Part shown: in pieces, positions 47,857 through 56,415 of the stretch | Numbering within the stretch: position 1 is the first letter of the stretch | Layout of the letters: the number at the start of each line of letters is the position of its first letter | From: Paucibacter sp. PLA-PC-4 | Lineage (GTDB): Bacteria; Pseudomonadota; Gammaproteobacteria; Burkholderiales; Burkholderiaceae_C | NCBI RefSeq assembly: GCF_026241155.1 | Contig: NZ_JAPFGP010000010.1 | Location: forward strand, 124,001 to 188,000 | Direction of reading: 5' to 3' | Length of the DNA: 64,000 nucleotides | The notes under the pieces: model-generated | Database searches by the model: none | The model's input: the letters and a program-made list of their open reading frames with translations, nothing else | What the model was told of the DNA's origin: nothing | Translations under genes and position numbers: made by a program

Positions 47857-47868
47857 GAACGGTCGTTC
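47857..47868. promoter_or_regulatory. TetR operator candidate
   Basis: GAACG-GT-CGTTC, a perfect 5-bp inverted repeat with a 2-base centre, in an A+T-rich patch 49 bases before the TetR start. Symmetry and placement suit an autoregulatory operator that also covers the fad operon promoter. Confidence 0.6.
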
Positions 47869-48080
47869 TATTTTGCAGAAATCGACACAAGGCCGTGCAA
47901 GTATTCGTGGCGATTTCTAGAGCCGCCCGCCTAGAAGTTCACGCCAGCCCGCCAGTCTGGGCCGTGCAGATGTCAGGCCGTTGACGCTGTGGCCGCCGGC
48001 GCACAGCGCCTGTCTGCGGGGCTTCAGCACTTGAGTCAGTACGCACTCTTGCAGTACGCTGCGAGCAGGAGGTCAATGCT

Positions 48081-48638
48081 GTGGATGTTCTTCAACTGGA
48101 TGTCTCCGGCCGGCCGCAAGCCTGGATCACGACCAAGGAGGCCGCCGTGATCTATGCCAGCGACGGCGTGGCCTGGACTCTGGGCAACCCCTGTCATGTG
48201 ATGCGCGGCGGCCTGCAGCGCCGTACCGGACTGCAGTCGCGCATCGAAGTCCACCCCATCATCGCGGTGCGCGGGGCCGTGCCCAGCCGTGCCTGGCGCT
48301 CGGCGCCTGCGCTGTCCAATCCCAAGCTCTTCGTGCGCGACCGCTATGTCTGCGCCTACTGCGGGCATAGCCACCACGCCGACGACCTGACCCGCGAACA
48401 CATCATCCCGACCTCGCGAGGTGGTCGCGACAGCTGGATGAACTGCATCACCGCCTGCCGCGGATGCAATGGTCGCAAGGGCAGCCGGCTGCCCGAGGAG
48501 GCCAATATGAGCCTGCTCTACCTGCCCTATGTGCCCAGCCTGCACGAGGACATGATTCTGCGCGGCCGCCGCATCCTCGCCGACCAGATGGAGTTTTTGC
48601 TGGCCAGCGTGCCGCGTTCCAGCCGGCTGCATGCCTGA
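48081..48638 (+). CDS. HNH endonuclease
   Basis: 185 aa from GTG 48081, eight bases after a perfect AGGAGG (48067-48072). HNH core with two CxxC zinc knuckles: YVCAYCGHSHHADDLTREHI, then IPTSRGGRDSWMN and TACRGCNGRKG. Residues 1-75 and 145-185 are unassigned. Members of this stand-alone group are chromosomal and widespread; function (repair or restriction-like) is not known. No partner methylase or phage gene nearby. Confidence 0.9.
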   Translation: MDVLQLDVSGRPQAWITTKEAAVIYASDGVAWTLGNPCHVMRGGLQRRTGLQSRIEVHPIIAVRGAVPSRAWRSAPALSNPKLFVRDRYVCAYCGHSHHADDLTREHIIPTSRGGRDSWMNCITACRGCNGRKGSRLPEEANMSLLYLPYVPSLHEDMILRGRRILADQMEFLLASVPRSSRLHA

Positions 48639-48726
48639 GTAAAGACTTGTTGCATGGCCGGCGCCCGCCGGTCAACCGCTTCACAATACGGACCGTTGGG
48701 TTGTGATCTGCCCCGAGGAGACCGTG

Positions 48727-49200
48727 ATGAAGAAGTTGTTGATTGCCGCCGCTGTCGTGACCCTGGCCGCCTGCTCGACCACCAGCCCCGATGTGGTGCA
48801 ACGCGGCGATGCCCAGCGCATGTCCCAGGTCCAGGACGGCACGGTACTGTCGGTGCGCCCGGTCACGGTCGACGGCTCGCAAAGCGGTGTCGGTGGCGTC
48901 GCTGGTGGCGTAGTCGGCGCGATTGCCGGCTCCAATGTCGGCGGCCGGCGCGAGGGCCAAATCGTCGGCGTGCTTGGCGCTGTGGCCGGCGCGGCACTGG
49001 GCAATGCAATCGAGCGCAATGTGACCAAGGAAGAGGCGGTCGAGATCCTGGTGCAGCTGCGCAACGGCGAGCGCCGCGCCATCGTCCAGGCCAAGGGCAA
49101 TGAAACCCTGAACCCCGGTGAAGCAGTGATCCTGGTCACCACCGGTGGCAAGACCCGGGTGACCCGCGCCCCTGTGATCAGCGGTGCAGCCAAGAGCTGA
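48727..49200 (+). CDS. Glycine-zipper outer-membrane lipoprotein (SlyB/Pcp-like)
   Basis: 157 aa from ATG 48727 with AGGAG six bases upstream. Lipobox LAAC (Cys16). Glycine-zipper 2TM segment: GVGGVAGGVVGAIAGSNVGG and GVLGAVAGAALGNAIE; the C-terminal half (EILVQLRNGERRAIVQAKGN) is the conserved SlyB-like domain. Expected to stabilise the outer membrane. Confidence 0.92.
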   Translation: MKKLLIAAAVVTLAACSTTSPDVVQRGDAQRMSQVQDGTVLSVRPVTVDGSQSGVGGVAGGVVGAIAGSNVGGRREGQIVGVLGAVAGAALGNAIERNVTKEEAVEILVQLRNGERRAIVQAKGNETLNPGEAVILVTTGGKTRVTRAPVISGAAKS

Positions 49201-49325
49201 GGCCCCTGCCGTTCTTGGCGGCCCTTGGCCGCGCCCGCTCCATCCAGCTTGGGTTTGTACAGGGCCGCTGATGGCCAGGCGCAACGTATGCTTGGCGCTC
49301 CTATCAAACGCAGGAGATTGGAACA

Positions 49326-49736
49326 ATGCCCGCCACCCTGACATCCGCACTGAGCCTGGCCGGCCGGGTGCTGCTGGCCCTGATCTTTGTGTTGGCCGGT
49401 CCCGGCAAGCTGGCCAACCCTGCCGGCACCGCCGCCTATATGGCCAGCTCCGGCCTACCCGCCAATCATCTGCTGGCACTTGCCGTCGGCGCTTTCGAAT
49501 TGCTGGCCGGCCTGGCCCTGATCATCGGCTTTCAGACGCGCTGGGCCGCGCTAGCGCTTGCCGGCTTCACGCTGGTGGCCAGCTTCATGTTCCATGCCTT
49601 CTGGGCTCTGCCCGCCGAGCAGCAGATGATGCAGCAGCTGCTGTTCATGAAAAACATCGCACTGGCCGGCGGGCTGCTGGTGCTGGCCGCGAATGGCGCG
49701 GGTGCGCTGAGCCTGGACGCGCGCCGCCGGCACTGA
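49326..49736 (+). CDS. DoxX-family membrane protein
   Basis: 136 aa, four TM helices. DoxX signature: RVLLALIFVLAGPGKLANPA and ELLAGLALIIGFQTRWAALA. Preceded by CAGGAGA. Function of this branch unknown; relatives associate with redox proteins. Converges on the MFS gene. Confidence 0.92.
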   Translation: MPATLTSALSLAGRVLLALIFVLAGPGKLANPAGTAAYMASSGLPANHLLALAVGAFELLAGLALIIGFQTRWAALALAGFTLVASFMFHAFWALPAEQQMMQQLLFMKNIALAGGLLVLAANGAGALSLDARRRH

Positions 49737-49750
49737 TGAGTCTGCGCCCC

Positions 49751-50962
49751 TCAGTGGGCACGGCGCTGACGACGACCGGCAAACACCCAGGCCACAGCCA
49801 GCACGCCCGCGGCACCCAGAGCCATAACCCAGGCCGAGCCGAAGTGCTCGACCGCCAACCCTGCAGCGCTGACCCCAGCCGATTGGCCAAGGAAGAAGCA
49901 GGAGGCAAAGGCCGACACCGCCGCGCCTCGCTGCGCCGGCGCCATCTGGGTGGCATTGAGCTGCAAGGTGTTGTGCAGCATGTAAAAGCCCAAGCCCGCC
50001 AGCAGGCAGGCCGGTGCCGCCACCCACCAGGCTGGCGTCAGCGCTAGGCTCAGCAGCGCCACAAACAGCAGCCCGCCGCCCCAGCGCGCCAGCCCCACCT
50101 CGCCCAGTCCCTTGACCAACCTCGCTGAGCCCAGCGCGAACAAAAACCCGCCCAGGCCGAACAACATCACCAAGGAACCGGCCAAGGACAGCGATAGCCC
50201 GAAATGCCCATGCAGATGCGAGGCGATGAAGGCGAAGGGTCCGTAGAGGAACAAGCCCTCCAGAAAAACCGTCAGCAAGATCACGCGTGCCCAGGGCAGG
50301 CCCAGAATGTGTGAGAAGTCGTCGACCATGCGGCGCAGCTGCGAGCCGTCGGCCGGCCGCATCTGACGGGCGTGCGCCGGCAGCTGACGGTTGACACGCC
50401 ATAGCGCCGCGCTGATCAGCACGAATAGCCCCGCCAGCATGAAGAAGGGCGTGCGCCAGCTCAGATGGTCGGCCGCGAAGCCGCCCAGCCAGACACCCGC
50501 CGAGAGCCCGACGATCTGGCCGATCAGAAAGCGCGCCAGCACGGGCTGGCGCTGCTCATAGGCCACCACATCGCCGATCCAGGCCATGGACAGCGGGATG
50601 ATCGCCGCCGCCGTGGCGCCGGCCAGCACTCGGGCGAACAGCAGGCCCGCGAAGCCACCGGCCAGCGCGCACAGCAGCGAAGTGGCGCCGCAGGCCAGCG
50701 TGGCCCAAGCGATCACCCGGTACTTGCCATAGCGGTCCCCCAGGGGCCCGAACACCAGCTGGGACAGCCCGTAGGCGATCGAGAACAAGCTGATCACTTG
50801 CGCGGCCTGGCCCAGCCCGACCGCGAACTCCTGCGCGAGTCGCGGCAGCAAGGCGTCGTTGACGCGAAGGGCCACGCCGCTGCCGAAGGCGGCCAGCGAC
50901 AGGCAGACGATAGCGCGGGCGGGAACGGCCGGGAGCGGCGCTGGTTGTTTGGCTTGATTCAT
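49751..50962 (-). CDS. MFS transporter (sugar/drug efflux type)
   Basis: 403 aa from ATG 50962, 12 TM helices. Motif A-like GPLGDRYGKYRVIAWATLAC; alternating helices to the end. The frame is open far upstream, but that stretch is the antisense of the GTP cyclohydrolase gene. Exported compound unknown. Divergent from ribA over about 170 bases. Confidence 0.9.
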   Translation of the reverse strand: MNQAKQPAPLPAVPARAIVCLSLAAFGSGVALRVNDALLPRLAQEFAVGLGQAAQVISLFSIAYGLSQLVFGPLGDRYGKYRVIAWATLACGATSLLCALAGGFAGLLFARVLAGATAAAIIPLSMAWIGDVVAYEQRQPVLARFLIGQIVGLSAGVWLGGFAADHLSWRTPFFMLAGLFVLISAALWRVNRQLPAHARQMRPADGSQLRRMVDDFSHILGLPWARVILLTVFLEGLFLYGPFAFIASHLHGHFGLSLSLAGSLVMLFGLGGFLFALGSARLVKGLGEVGLARWGGGLLFVALLSLALTPAWWVAAPACLLAGLGFYMLHNTLQLNATQMAPAQRGAAVSAFASCFFLGQSAGVSAAGLAVEHFGSAWVMALGAAGVLAVAWVFAGRRQRRAH

Positions 50963-51133
50963 GGCAATGCCGCCATTTTTGCCCGGAAGCGAGCGCGGCT
51001 CGCCCCATCGTGCGCGCCCCTCGCACGCCTTGCATTCCCGCGCGGCGCTACCATATCTGCCCTGCATGCCGCCCGGGCAGCAGCCCAACAAGACCAGCTC
51101 AGCGTGACCCTGCCCTCCGAATCCTCCGCCCCC

Positions 51134-51733
51134 ATGCCCGCCAAGGTGCAGCGCATCTCCAGCGCCCGCCTGCCTACCAAGCATGGCGAATTCGTCGTCC
51201 ATGTCTACCAGGCAGCCGACCATCCTGATGAGCATGTGGTCATCGTCAAGGGCGATGTAGTGCGGCCCGAGGTGCTGCTGCGCATGCACTCGGAATGCTT
51301 CACCGGCGACATCCTGGGCTCCTTGCGCTGCGACTGCGGCGAGCAGCTGGCGCTGGCGCTGCAGCGTATCGAGGCCGAGGGCGGTGTCGTGATCTATCTG
51401 CGCGGCCACGAGGGGCGCGGCATAGGCCTGGGCCAGAAGCTGCGCGCCTACGCGCTGCAGGACAAGGGGCTGGACACGGTGGAGGCCAACTTGGCCCTGG
51501 GCCTGCCGATCGACAGCCGGCGCTTCGACGCAGCCGCCGACATCCTGCGCGACCTCGGCGTGCAGTCGGTGCGCCTGATGAGCAACAACCCCTTCAAGGT
51601 GGCTGCGCTGAACGAGCTGGGCATCGCCGTGATCGCCCGTGAGGGCCATGAGGTCGAGTCCAACGAGGAAAGCGGCCGCTACTTGAAGACCAAGCGCGAG
51701 AAGCTCGGCCATCAACTGCACATGCTGCCGTAA
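51134..51733 (+). CDS. ribA: GTP cyclohydrolase II
   Basis: 199 aa from ATG 51134; a GTG at 51104 would add ten residues and neither has a strong ribosome site. Opens the GTP imidazole ring in the first step of riboflavin synthesis. Zinc Cys in MHSECFTGDILGSLRCDCGE, catalytic region YLRGHEGRGIGLGQKLRAYA, then DTVEANLALGLP and RLMSNNPFKVAAL. No RibB domain and no other rib genes nearby, so this is a monofunctional RibA, perhaps in addition to a RibBA elsewhere. Confidence 0.95.
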   Translation: MPAKVQRISSARLPTKHGEFVVHVYQAADHPDEHVVIVKGDVVRPEVLLRMHSECFTGDILGSLRCDCGEQLALALQRIEAEGGVVIYLRGHEGRGIGLGQKLRAYALQDKGLDTVEANLALGLPIDSRRFDAAADILRDLGVQSVRLMSNNPFKVAALNELGIAVIAREGHEVESNEESGRYLKTKREKLGHQLHMLP

Positions 51734-51962
51734 CAAAACGACGCACAAAGCGGCAAAACGTGCGCACAGCGCGCACCCCGGCCGGATCGACGGATTTCAA
51801 GTCCGCGATTAACCCTGATTCCGCAACGCTGCATTCCACGAACCCGCTCTTTTGATCTCGGTCAGTGCCCGGATCTGTTGCTCCATGCAAGGGCGTCGAG
51901 GGACACCCAAGCATCGCTGGTCACATCCATCCGGTGGCCTCCCAACATCGAAAGACGAGTTC

Positions 51963-53048
51963 ATGAAGTACAAGACTTTTGCCTTCTCCGCCCTGGCCCT
52001 GGCCGCCAGCTCGATGACTTTTGCCCAATCGAGCAGCGGCACAAGCCAGGTCACCCTGTATGGCGTGGTCGATGCCAATGTGCAGGTGCTGGATGGCGCC
52101 TCCACGCTGAGCCGCGTGCAGTCCGGCGGCCTGAACAGCTCGCGCTTCGGCATCCGCGGCACGGAAGACCTGGGTGGCGGTCTGCGCGCCTTCTTCACCT
52201 TGGAGTCCGGTATCAATCTGGACGACGGCACCACCGGTCAAGGCGCCTTCTGGGGCCGTCAGGCCTTTGTCGGCTTGGCCACACCCTACGGCAAGGTATC
52301 GCTGGGCCGTCAATACGGCAGCGTCTACGCGCTGTCCAGCGACTTCAGCCAGTTCTCCAACAACAACACCGGCGCCTCGACCGCGGTGATCGGCGGCTTC
52401 GGCGGCTATGAGCCGGTGCGCGGCAGCAACAACACGGCCACCGGCAACGGCGGCCCGGCCCGTGTCAACAACTCGGTCAAGTTCGAGTCGCAGAACTACG
52501 ACGGCTTCAGCGCCGGTGCCCTGTACGGCGCCGGTGAGGTGGCCGGTGGCACCACCGACAACCGCATCGCCGACATCTACGGCCGCTACACCAAGAACGG
52601 CTTCGACGCGATGCTGTCCCTGGTGGACGACAAGGCCGACGTGATCGGCCAGAACATCCGCACCGTCTCAGCCGCAGCCGCCTACGACATGGGCAGCTAC
52701 CGCTTCAACGGCGGCGTGATGCAGATCAACGACCGCAGCAGCGCCGACCGGGATGGCACCGGCTACTGGCTGGGCGCCAGCTATCGCCTGGGCTCGCACC
52801 TGCTCAAGACCCAGTACGTCCAGAGCAAGAACGACGGCAGGCTGGCAGATGGCAAGACCCAAGCCCTTGGCGTCGGCTACCAGTACGACCTGTCCAAGCG
52901 CACCGCGCTGTACTCGTCGCTGACCCAGTTCAAGAACGACGGTGTCGGCTACGCCAATCGCGCCGCCGGGTCGCTGTCTTCGGGTCTGACCAGCGCCTCG
53001 GACCGCGATCTGACCGAGGTCGTCGCCGGCATCCGCCACAGCTTCTAA
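51963..53048 (+). CDS. Gram-negative porin (Burkholderiales trimeric type)
   Basis: 361 aa from ATG 51963. Signal peptide ending SMTFAQ, then QVTLYGVVDANVQVLDGAST and SSRFGIRGTEDLGGGLRAFF, typical of the porin_4 family; final residue Phe (RHSF) as required by BamA. Sixteen-strand outer-membrane channel for small solutes. Preceded by 229 bases without a gene and followed by a strong terminator. Confidence 0.95.
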   Translation: MKYKTFAFSALALAASSMTFAQSSSGTSQVTLYGVVDANVQVLDGASTLSRVQSGGLNSSRFGIRGTEDLGGGLRAFFTLESGINLDDGTTGQGAFWGRQAFVGLATPYGKVSLGRQYGSVYALSSDFSQFSNNNTGASTAVIGGFGGYEPVRGSNNTATGNGGPARVNNSVKFESQNYDGFSAGALYGAGEVAGGTTDNRIADIYGRYTKNGFDAMLSLVDDKADVIGQNIRTVSAAAAYDMGSYRFNGGVMQINDRSSADRDGTGYWLGASYRLGSHLLKTQYVQSKNDGRLADGKTQALGVGYQYDLSKRTALYSSLTQFKNDGVGYANRAAGSLSSGLTSASDRDLTEVVAGIRHSF

Positions 53049-53068
53049 GCCACCCGGCTTCTCGGCAC

Positions 53069-53095
53069 AGCCCACCCATGCGGGTGGGCTTTTTC
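53069..53095 (+). terminator. Rho-independent terminator of the porin gene
   Basis: Perfect 9-bp stem AGCCCACCC/GGGTGGGCT (53069-53077, 53082-53090), loop ATGC, then TTTTTC. 20 bases past the porin stop. Confidence 0.92.
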
Positions 53096-53113
53096 TTGGG
53101 CGCGCGTGATTTT

Positions 53114-53129
53114 GTAGGCGTCGTCCTAC
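53114..53129. promoter_or_regulatory. Palindrome GTAGG-N6-CCTAC, copy A
   Basis: GTAGG at 53114-53118 and CCTAC at 53125-53129, 6-base centre, in the spacer before the stand-alone receiver gene (start 53219, or 53192). A second copy with identical arms and spacing is at 55646-55661. Candidate binding site for the NarL-type regulator encoded between them. Confidence 0.5.
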
Positions 53130-53218
53130 TGCGACACCCGACGCGCGCCGGGAGACAAGGCCAGGAGGCTTCAAGATAATCGGGGCATCCCATGCTTGCC
53201 TGCCCGCCCCCCGCCGTC

Positions 53219-53602
53219 ATGTCCGCCCTCCGATGTTTTTTGGTCGAAGACAGTCCCACGATCCGGGCCGAGCTGATTGCCACGCTTGAGGAAATGCTGC
53301 CGCTGCAGGTGCTGGGCTGGGCCGACAACGAGCACGATGCGCTCGAATGGCTGGGCAAGCCTGAGCACCAATGCGACCTGATCCTGATCGACCTGTTCCT
53401 CAAGAGCGGCTCGGGCATGGGTGTGCTGGCCACCGCCGGTAAGCAGGGTGCTGCCGCCAAGCGCGTGGTGCTGAGCAATTACGCCACCGTCGACATCCGA
53501 CGCCGCTGCCTGGCGATGGGGGCCGACCGCGTGTTCGACAAGTCCAGCGAAATCGACGAGTTGGTCGACTACTGCCGAACTATTGAATCAAGCCATTCTT
53601 GA
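53219..53602 (+). CDS. Stand-alone response-regulator receiver protein
   Basis: 127 aa from ATG 53219 (MSALRCFLVEDS); an ATG at 53192 gives nine more residues. Single CheY-like receiver: acidic pair in FLVEDSPTI, phospho-Asp in DLILIDLFLKSGSG, Ser in VVLSNYAT and Lys in VFDKSSE. No output domain. Its end overlaps the convergent NarL-type regulator gene by 23 bases. It may act as a phosphate sink or connector for the neighbouring kinase. Confidence 0.88.
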   Translation: MSALRCFLVEDSPTIRAELIATLEEMLPLQVLGWADNEHDALEWLGKPEHQCDLILIDLFLKSGSGMGVLATAGKQGAAAKRVVLSNYATVDIRRRCLAMGADRVFDKSSEIDELVDYCRTIESSHS

Positions 53603-54212
53603 GTGCGTAGTACGTCAGATCGCTGTTCGAGGCCAGCTTCATCTTCTCCATCACCCGGGCCCGATAAGTGCTGACCGTCTTGACGCTCAGGCACATCAGC
53701 TCAGCCATCTGGCCGACTGTCTCGCCCTGGGCGAGGCGCAAAAAGACCTGCAGTTCGCGCTCCGACAACTGCTCATGGGCAGGCCTGTCGTGATCGCCGC
53801 CCAGGCCGTCGGCCAAAAGCTCGGCCACGGCCGGCGTGATGTACTTGCGGCCGCGCGCCACCGTGCGTATCGCCAGCACGATGTCCTCGGGATCGCATTC
53901 CTTGTTCAAATAACCGCTGGCGCCCTGGCGCAGCAAGGTGGTGGCGTAATGGCTTTCGGGGAAACCGCTCAGTATCAGCACCGGCAGCTCGGGCGCGCGC
54001 GCCTTGATCGCAGCGAGCGCATCGACGCCCCCATGCTCGGGCATCGACAGATCCATGATGAGCACATCGATCTCGCCGGCGCGCACCAAATCGAGCGCCT
54101 CGCGCCCGTTGGCGGCTTCGCCCGTGACGCTGATATCAACCTGCTCGGCCAGATACTGGCGCAAGCCGGCGCGGACAATGGCATGGTCATCAACGATGGC
54201 AACACGGATCAT
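53580..54212 (-). CDS. NarL/FixJ-type response regulator
   Basis: 210 aa from ATG 54212 (MIRVAIVDDHAIVRAGLRQY). Receiver with DD near the N-terminus and phospho-Asp in VLIMDLSMPEHGGVDAL; LuxR-type HTH SERELQVFLRLAQGETVGQM ... VKTVSTYRARVMEKM. Divergent from the histidine kinase gene at 54267 (54 bases), its probable partner. Likely controls the small envelope-protein genes downstream, given shared palindromes. Confidence 0.93.
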   Translation of the reverse strand: MIRVAIVDDHAIVRAGLRQYLAEQVDISVTGEAANGREALDLVRAGEIDVLIMDLSMPEHGGVDALAAIKARAPELPVLILSGFPESHYATTLLRQGASGYLNKECDPEDIVLAIRTVARGRKYITPAVAELLADGLGGDHDRPAHEQLSERELQVFLRLAQGETVGQMAELMCLSVKTVSTYRARVMEKMKLASNSDLTYYALKNGLIQ

Positions 54213-54266
54213 GATGGCTGCAACGGCGCGCGTCGTCTTGAGATGAACACAAAGAGAGTTTAGGTC

Positions 54267-55649
54267 ATGCATGCCGATCAATTTGCCTTGCTGGAGCGAC
54301 TGCAACGCAGCGCCTACGTCTTCCCTCTGGCGGTGCTGGCCGCCGCGCTGATGATCAGCATCAGCGAGGGCAGCTATGTGAAGGCTCGCGGCACGCTGAC
54401 CGAGCTGACCGAAATGGGCCGCGCGCGGCTGATGATCTACAACATCAAGCTGCGCGCCACCGATGCCGAATCGGCCCAACGTGGCTATCTGCTGACACGC
54501 CGGCGCGAGTATCTGGGCCCCTACGAAGAGGCCAACGAGGACCTCAGCCGCGCCATGAAGAGCCTGCGCGCCCACTACCAGCAGCTCGAGGACGAGCAGG
54601 CACTGACCCTGCTCGCGCAGCTCGAACAGGCGCTGGGCGCCAAGATGGGCGAGCTGGCCGAGGTGCTGGAGCGCCAGGAGCGCGGCCGCGCCGACAGTGC
54701 GCTGGAACTGATACAGGCCGGCATCGGTCGCGACCAGATGGAGCTGATACGCGCGCGGGCCGAGGAATTGATGCACCGCGAGAACCTGCGCGTAGGCGCG
54801 GGGCTGCGCGAGGTCGTTAACGCGCTGCTTCAGAACCGCATCGGCGTGGCGGCGATGACCGCGCTGAGCCTGCTGGCTCTGGCCATGTATCTGCGCCAAA
54901 GCCGCGCGCTGTCCAGGCAAAGGCTGGCGCTGGCCGAGGCCGTGAAGGCTGAGCGCGACGTGCTGGAGAGCGAAGTCCATCGCCGTACCGAGGAACTGAC
55001 CCAGCTAGCCACCCATCTGCAGAGCGCCCGCGAGGACGAGCGCAGCCGGCTGGCCCGCGAACTGCACGACGAGCTCGGCGCGTTGCTGACCGCGGCCAAG
55101 CTCGACGCCGCTCGCATCAAACCCAAGCTTCCGCCCGAGTTGCAAGAGCGGCTGAGCCATCTGAACGAGGCGCTCAACAGCGGCATCGCGCTGAAGCGCC
55201 GCATCATCGAGGACCTGCGCCCCTCCTCGCTGACCCATCTGGGCTTGCTGCCGGCGCTGGAGATCCAGGCCCGCGAGTTCAGCGAAAGGCTGGAGGTGCC
55301 GGTGCTGACCGAGCTGGAGGCAGTGCCGCTGTCGCCGCGCGCCGAGCTGACCATTTACCGCCTGGTCCAGGAAGCCTTCACCAATATCGCAAAGTACGCG
55401 AACGCCAGCGAGATCCAGGTCAGGCTGCTCAACCGCGACGGCCGTGCGCTGGTCGAGGTGCGCGACAACGGCCAGGGCTTCGACACCAAGCAGCAGACGC
55501 TCTCCTCGCACGGCCTGCTGGGCATGCGCTACCGGGTGGCTGCCGAAGGCGGCCAGCTGATGATCAGCTCGGTGCGCGGCCAGGGCACGGTGCTCAGCGC
55601 CAGCCTGCCCCTCCCAGCCCCTTCCCCCCCGCCCGCCGCGCCCCTGTAG
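54267..55649 (+). CDS. NarX-type sensor histidine kinase with CHASE3-like domain
   Basis: 460 aa. TM1 (about 17-35), periplasmic CHASE3-like helical domain ([20 protein letters not shown]), TM2 (about 195-210), coiled coil, then HisKA_3 with phospho-His in [20 protein letters not shown] and HATPase ([30 protein letters not shown]). Pairs with the divergent NarL-type regulator. Its stop codon lies inside palindrome copy B. Confidence 0.92.
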   Translation: MHADQFALLERLQRSAYVFPLAVLAAALMISISEGSYVKARGTLTELTEMGRARLMIYNIKLRATDAESAQRGYLLTRRREYLGPYEEANEDLSRAMKSLRAHYQQLEDEQALTLLAQLEQALGAKMGELAEVLERQERGRADSALELIQAGIGRDQMELIRARAEELMHRENLRVGAGLREVVNALLQNRIGVAAMTALSLLALAMYLRQSRALSRQRLALAEAVKAERDVLESEVHRRTEELTQLATHLQSAREDERSRLARELHDELGALLTAAKLDAARIKPKLPPELQERLSHLNEALNSGIALKRRIIEDLRPSSLTHLGLLPALEIQAREFSERLEVPVLTELEAVPLSPRAELTIYRLVQEAFTNIAKYANASEIQVRLLNRDGRALVEVRDNGQGFDTKQQTLSSHGLLGMRYRVAAEGGQLMISSVRGQGTVLSASLPLPAPSPPPAAPL

Positions 55650-55661
55650 GCCCACGCCTAC
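55646..55661. promoter_or_regulatory. Palindrome GTAGG-N6-CCTAC, copy B
   Basis: GTAGG at 55646-55650 and CCTAC at 55657-55661; the symmetry extends to TGTAGGC/GCCTACA. Overlaps the kinase stop and lies 107 bases before the DUF1328 start. Matches copy A at 53114 in arms and spacing. Confidence 0.55.
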
Positions 55662-55731
55662 AAAAGCGCCCGCTGCCGCCTCACATCCGCACGGGCGCTG
55701 CGCTGCTGGGCTGGCGCAGCACGGATTCCTA

Positions 55732-55756
55732 TAGTGAAGCCATCAAATCTTCACTA
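55732..55756. promoter_or_regulatory. Inverted repeat at the DUF1328 leader
   Basis: TAGTGAAG (55732-55739) and CTTCACTA (55749-55756) with a 9-base loop. The last base is the first of the AGGAG ribosome site (55756-55760), so as RNA the hairpin abuts the site; as DNA it could be an operator. Confidence 0.5.
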
Positions 55757-55768
55757 GGAGTCCCTCTC

Positions 55769-55933
55769 ATGCTGCACTACGCCGTTGTCTTCTTCCTGAT
55801 CGCCCTGGTGGCCGCTGTTTTCGGCTTCGGTGGCATCGCCGCCGGTGCCGTTGGCATCGCCAAGGTGCTGTTCTTCGTCTTCGTCATCATGGCGTTGGTC
55901 ACGTTCGTGATCGGCTTGATGCGTCGAGGCTGA
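55769..55933 (+). CDS. DUF1328 small membrane protein
   Basis: 54 aa, starting [20 protein letters not shown] and ending LMRRG; two hydrophobic helices with Gly-rich turn, the DUF1328/YtjA pattern. AGGAG eight bases before ATG. Members are small inner-membrane proteins often stress-induced, function unknown. 35 bases before the BON lipoprotein gene, likely same transcript. Confidence 0.92.
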   Translation: MLHYAVVFFLIALVAAVFGFGGIAAGAVGIAKVLFFVFVIMALVTFVIGLMRRG

Positions 55934-55968
55934 ACCCGTTCGCTGTCATCACACCCAAGGAGCTACTC

Positions 55969-56415
55969 ATGAAAACCACGACACAACAACTGGCCATTTA
56001 CTCCGGCGTCAGCCTGTCAGCCCTGGCACTGATCGCCTGCCAACCGAAGTCCGATGAAACAACGGTAGGCCAGAAGGTCGATGGCGCCATCAGCCAAGCC
56101 GAGCAAAGCGCCGACCAAGCCAAGGCCAAGGCCGAGGAGATGGCCCGCGATGCCAAGGCCGCCGGCGGCGCTGCGATGGACAAGGTCGAGACCGGCCTGG
56201 GCGACGCCGCCATCACCGCCAGCGTCAATGCCGAGCTGGCCAAGGACGCTCAGCTCAGCGCCTTGAAGATTGACGTCGATACGCGCGAAGGCAGGGTCGC
56301 ACTGAAGGGTACGGCCCCTACGGCTGACGCGCGCGAGCGCGCCACCCAGTTGGCCTCTGCGGTCAAGGGTGTGATCAGCGTGGACAACCAGCTGAGCATC
56401 GAGTCGCGTGGCTGA
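55969..56415 (+). CDS. BON-domain lipoprotein
   Basis: 148 aa. Lipoprotein signal with LALIAC (Cys24). An Ala/Lys helical stretch (SADQAKAKAEEMARDAKAAG), then a BON domain (ITASVNAELAKDAQLSALKI; DVDTREGRVALKGTAPTADA). BON proteins bind phospholipid or sit in the periplasm/outer membrane under osmotic stress (OsmY-like). Probably co-transcribed with the DUF1328 gene. Confidence 0.9.
   Translation: MKTTTQQLAIYSGVSLSALALIACQPKSDETTVGQKVDGAISQAEQSADQAKAKAEEMARDAKAAGGAAMDKVETGLGDAAITASVNAELAKDAQLSALKIDVDTREGRVALKGTAPTADARERATQLASAVKGVISVDNQLSIESRG

Noticed and set aside
50963-51748. N-terminal extension of the MFS gene over the ribA region
   Set aside because: The extension is antisense to GTP cyclohydrolase II and lacks membrane-protein character; ATG 50962 starts the MFS homology.
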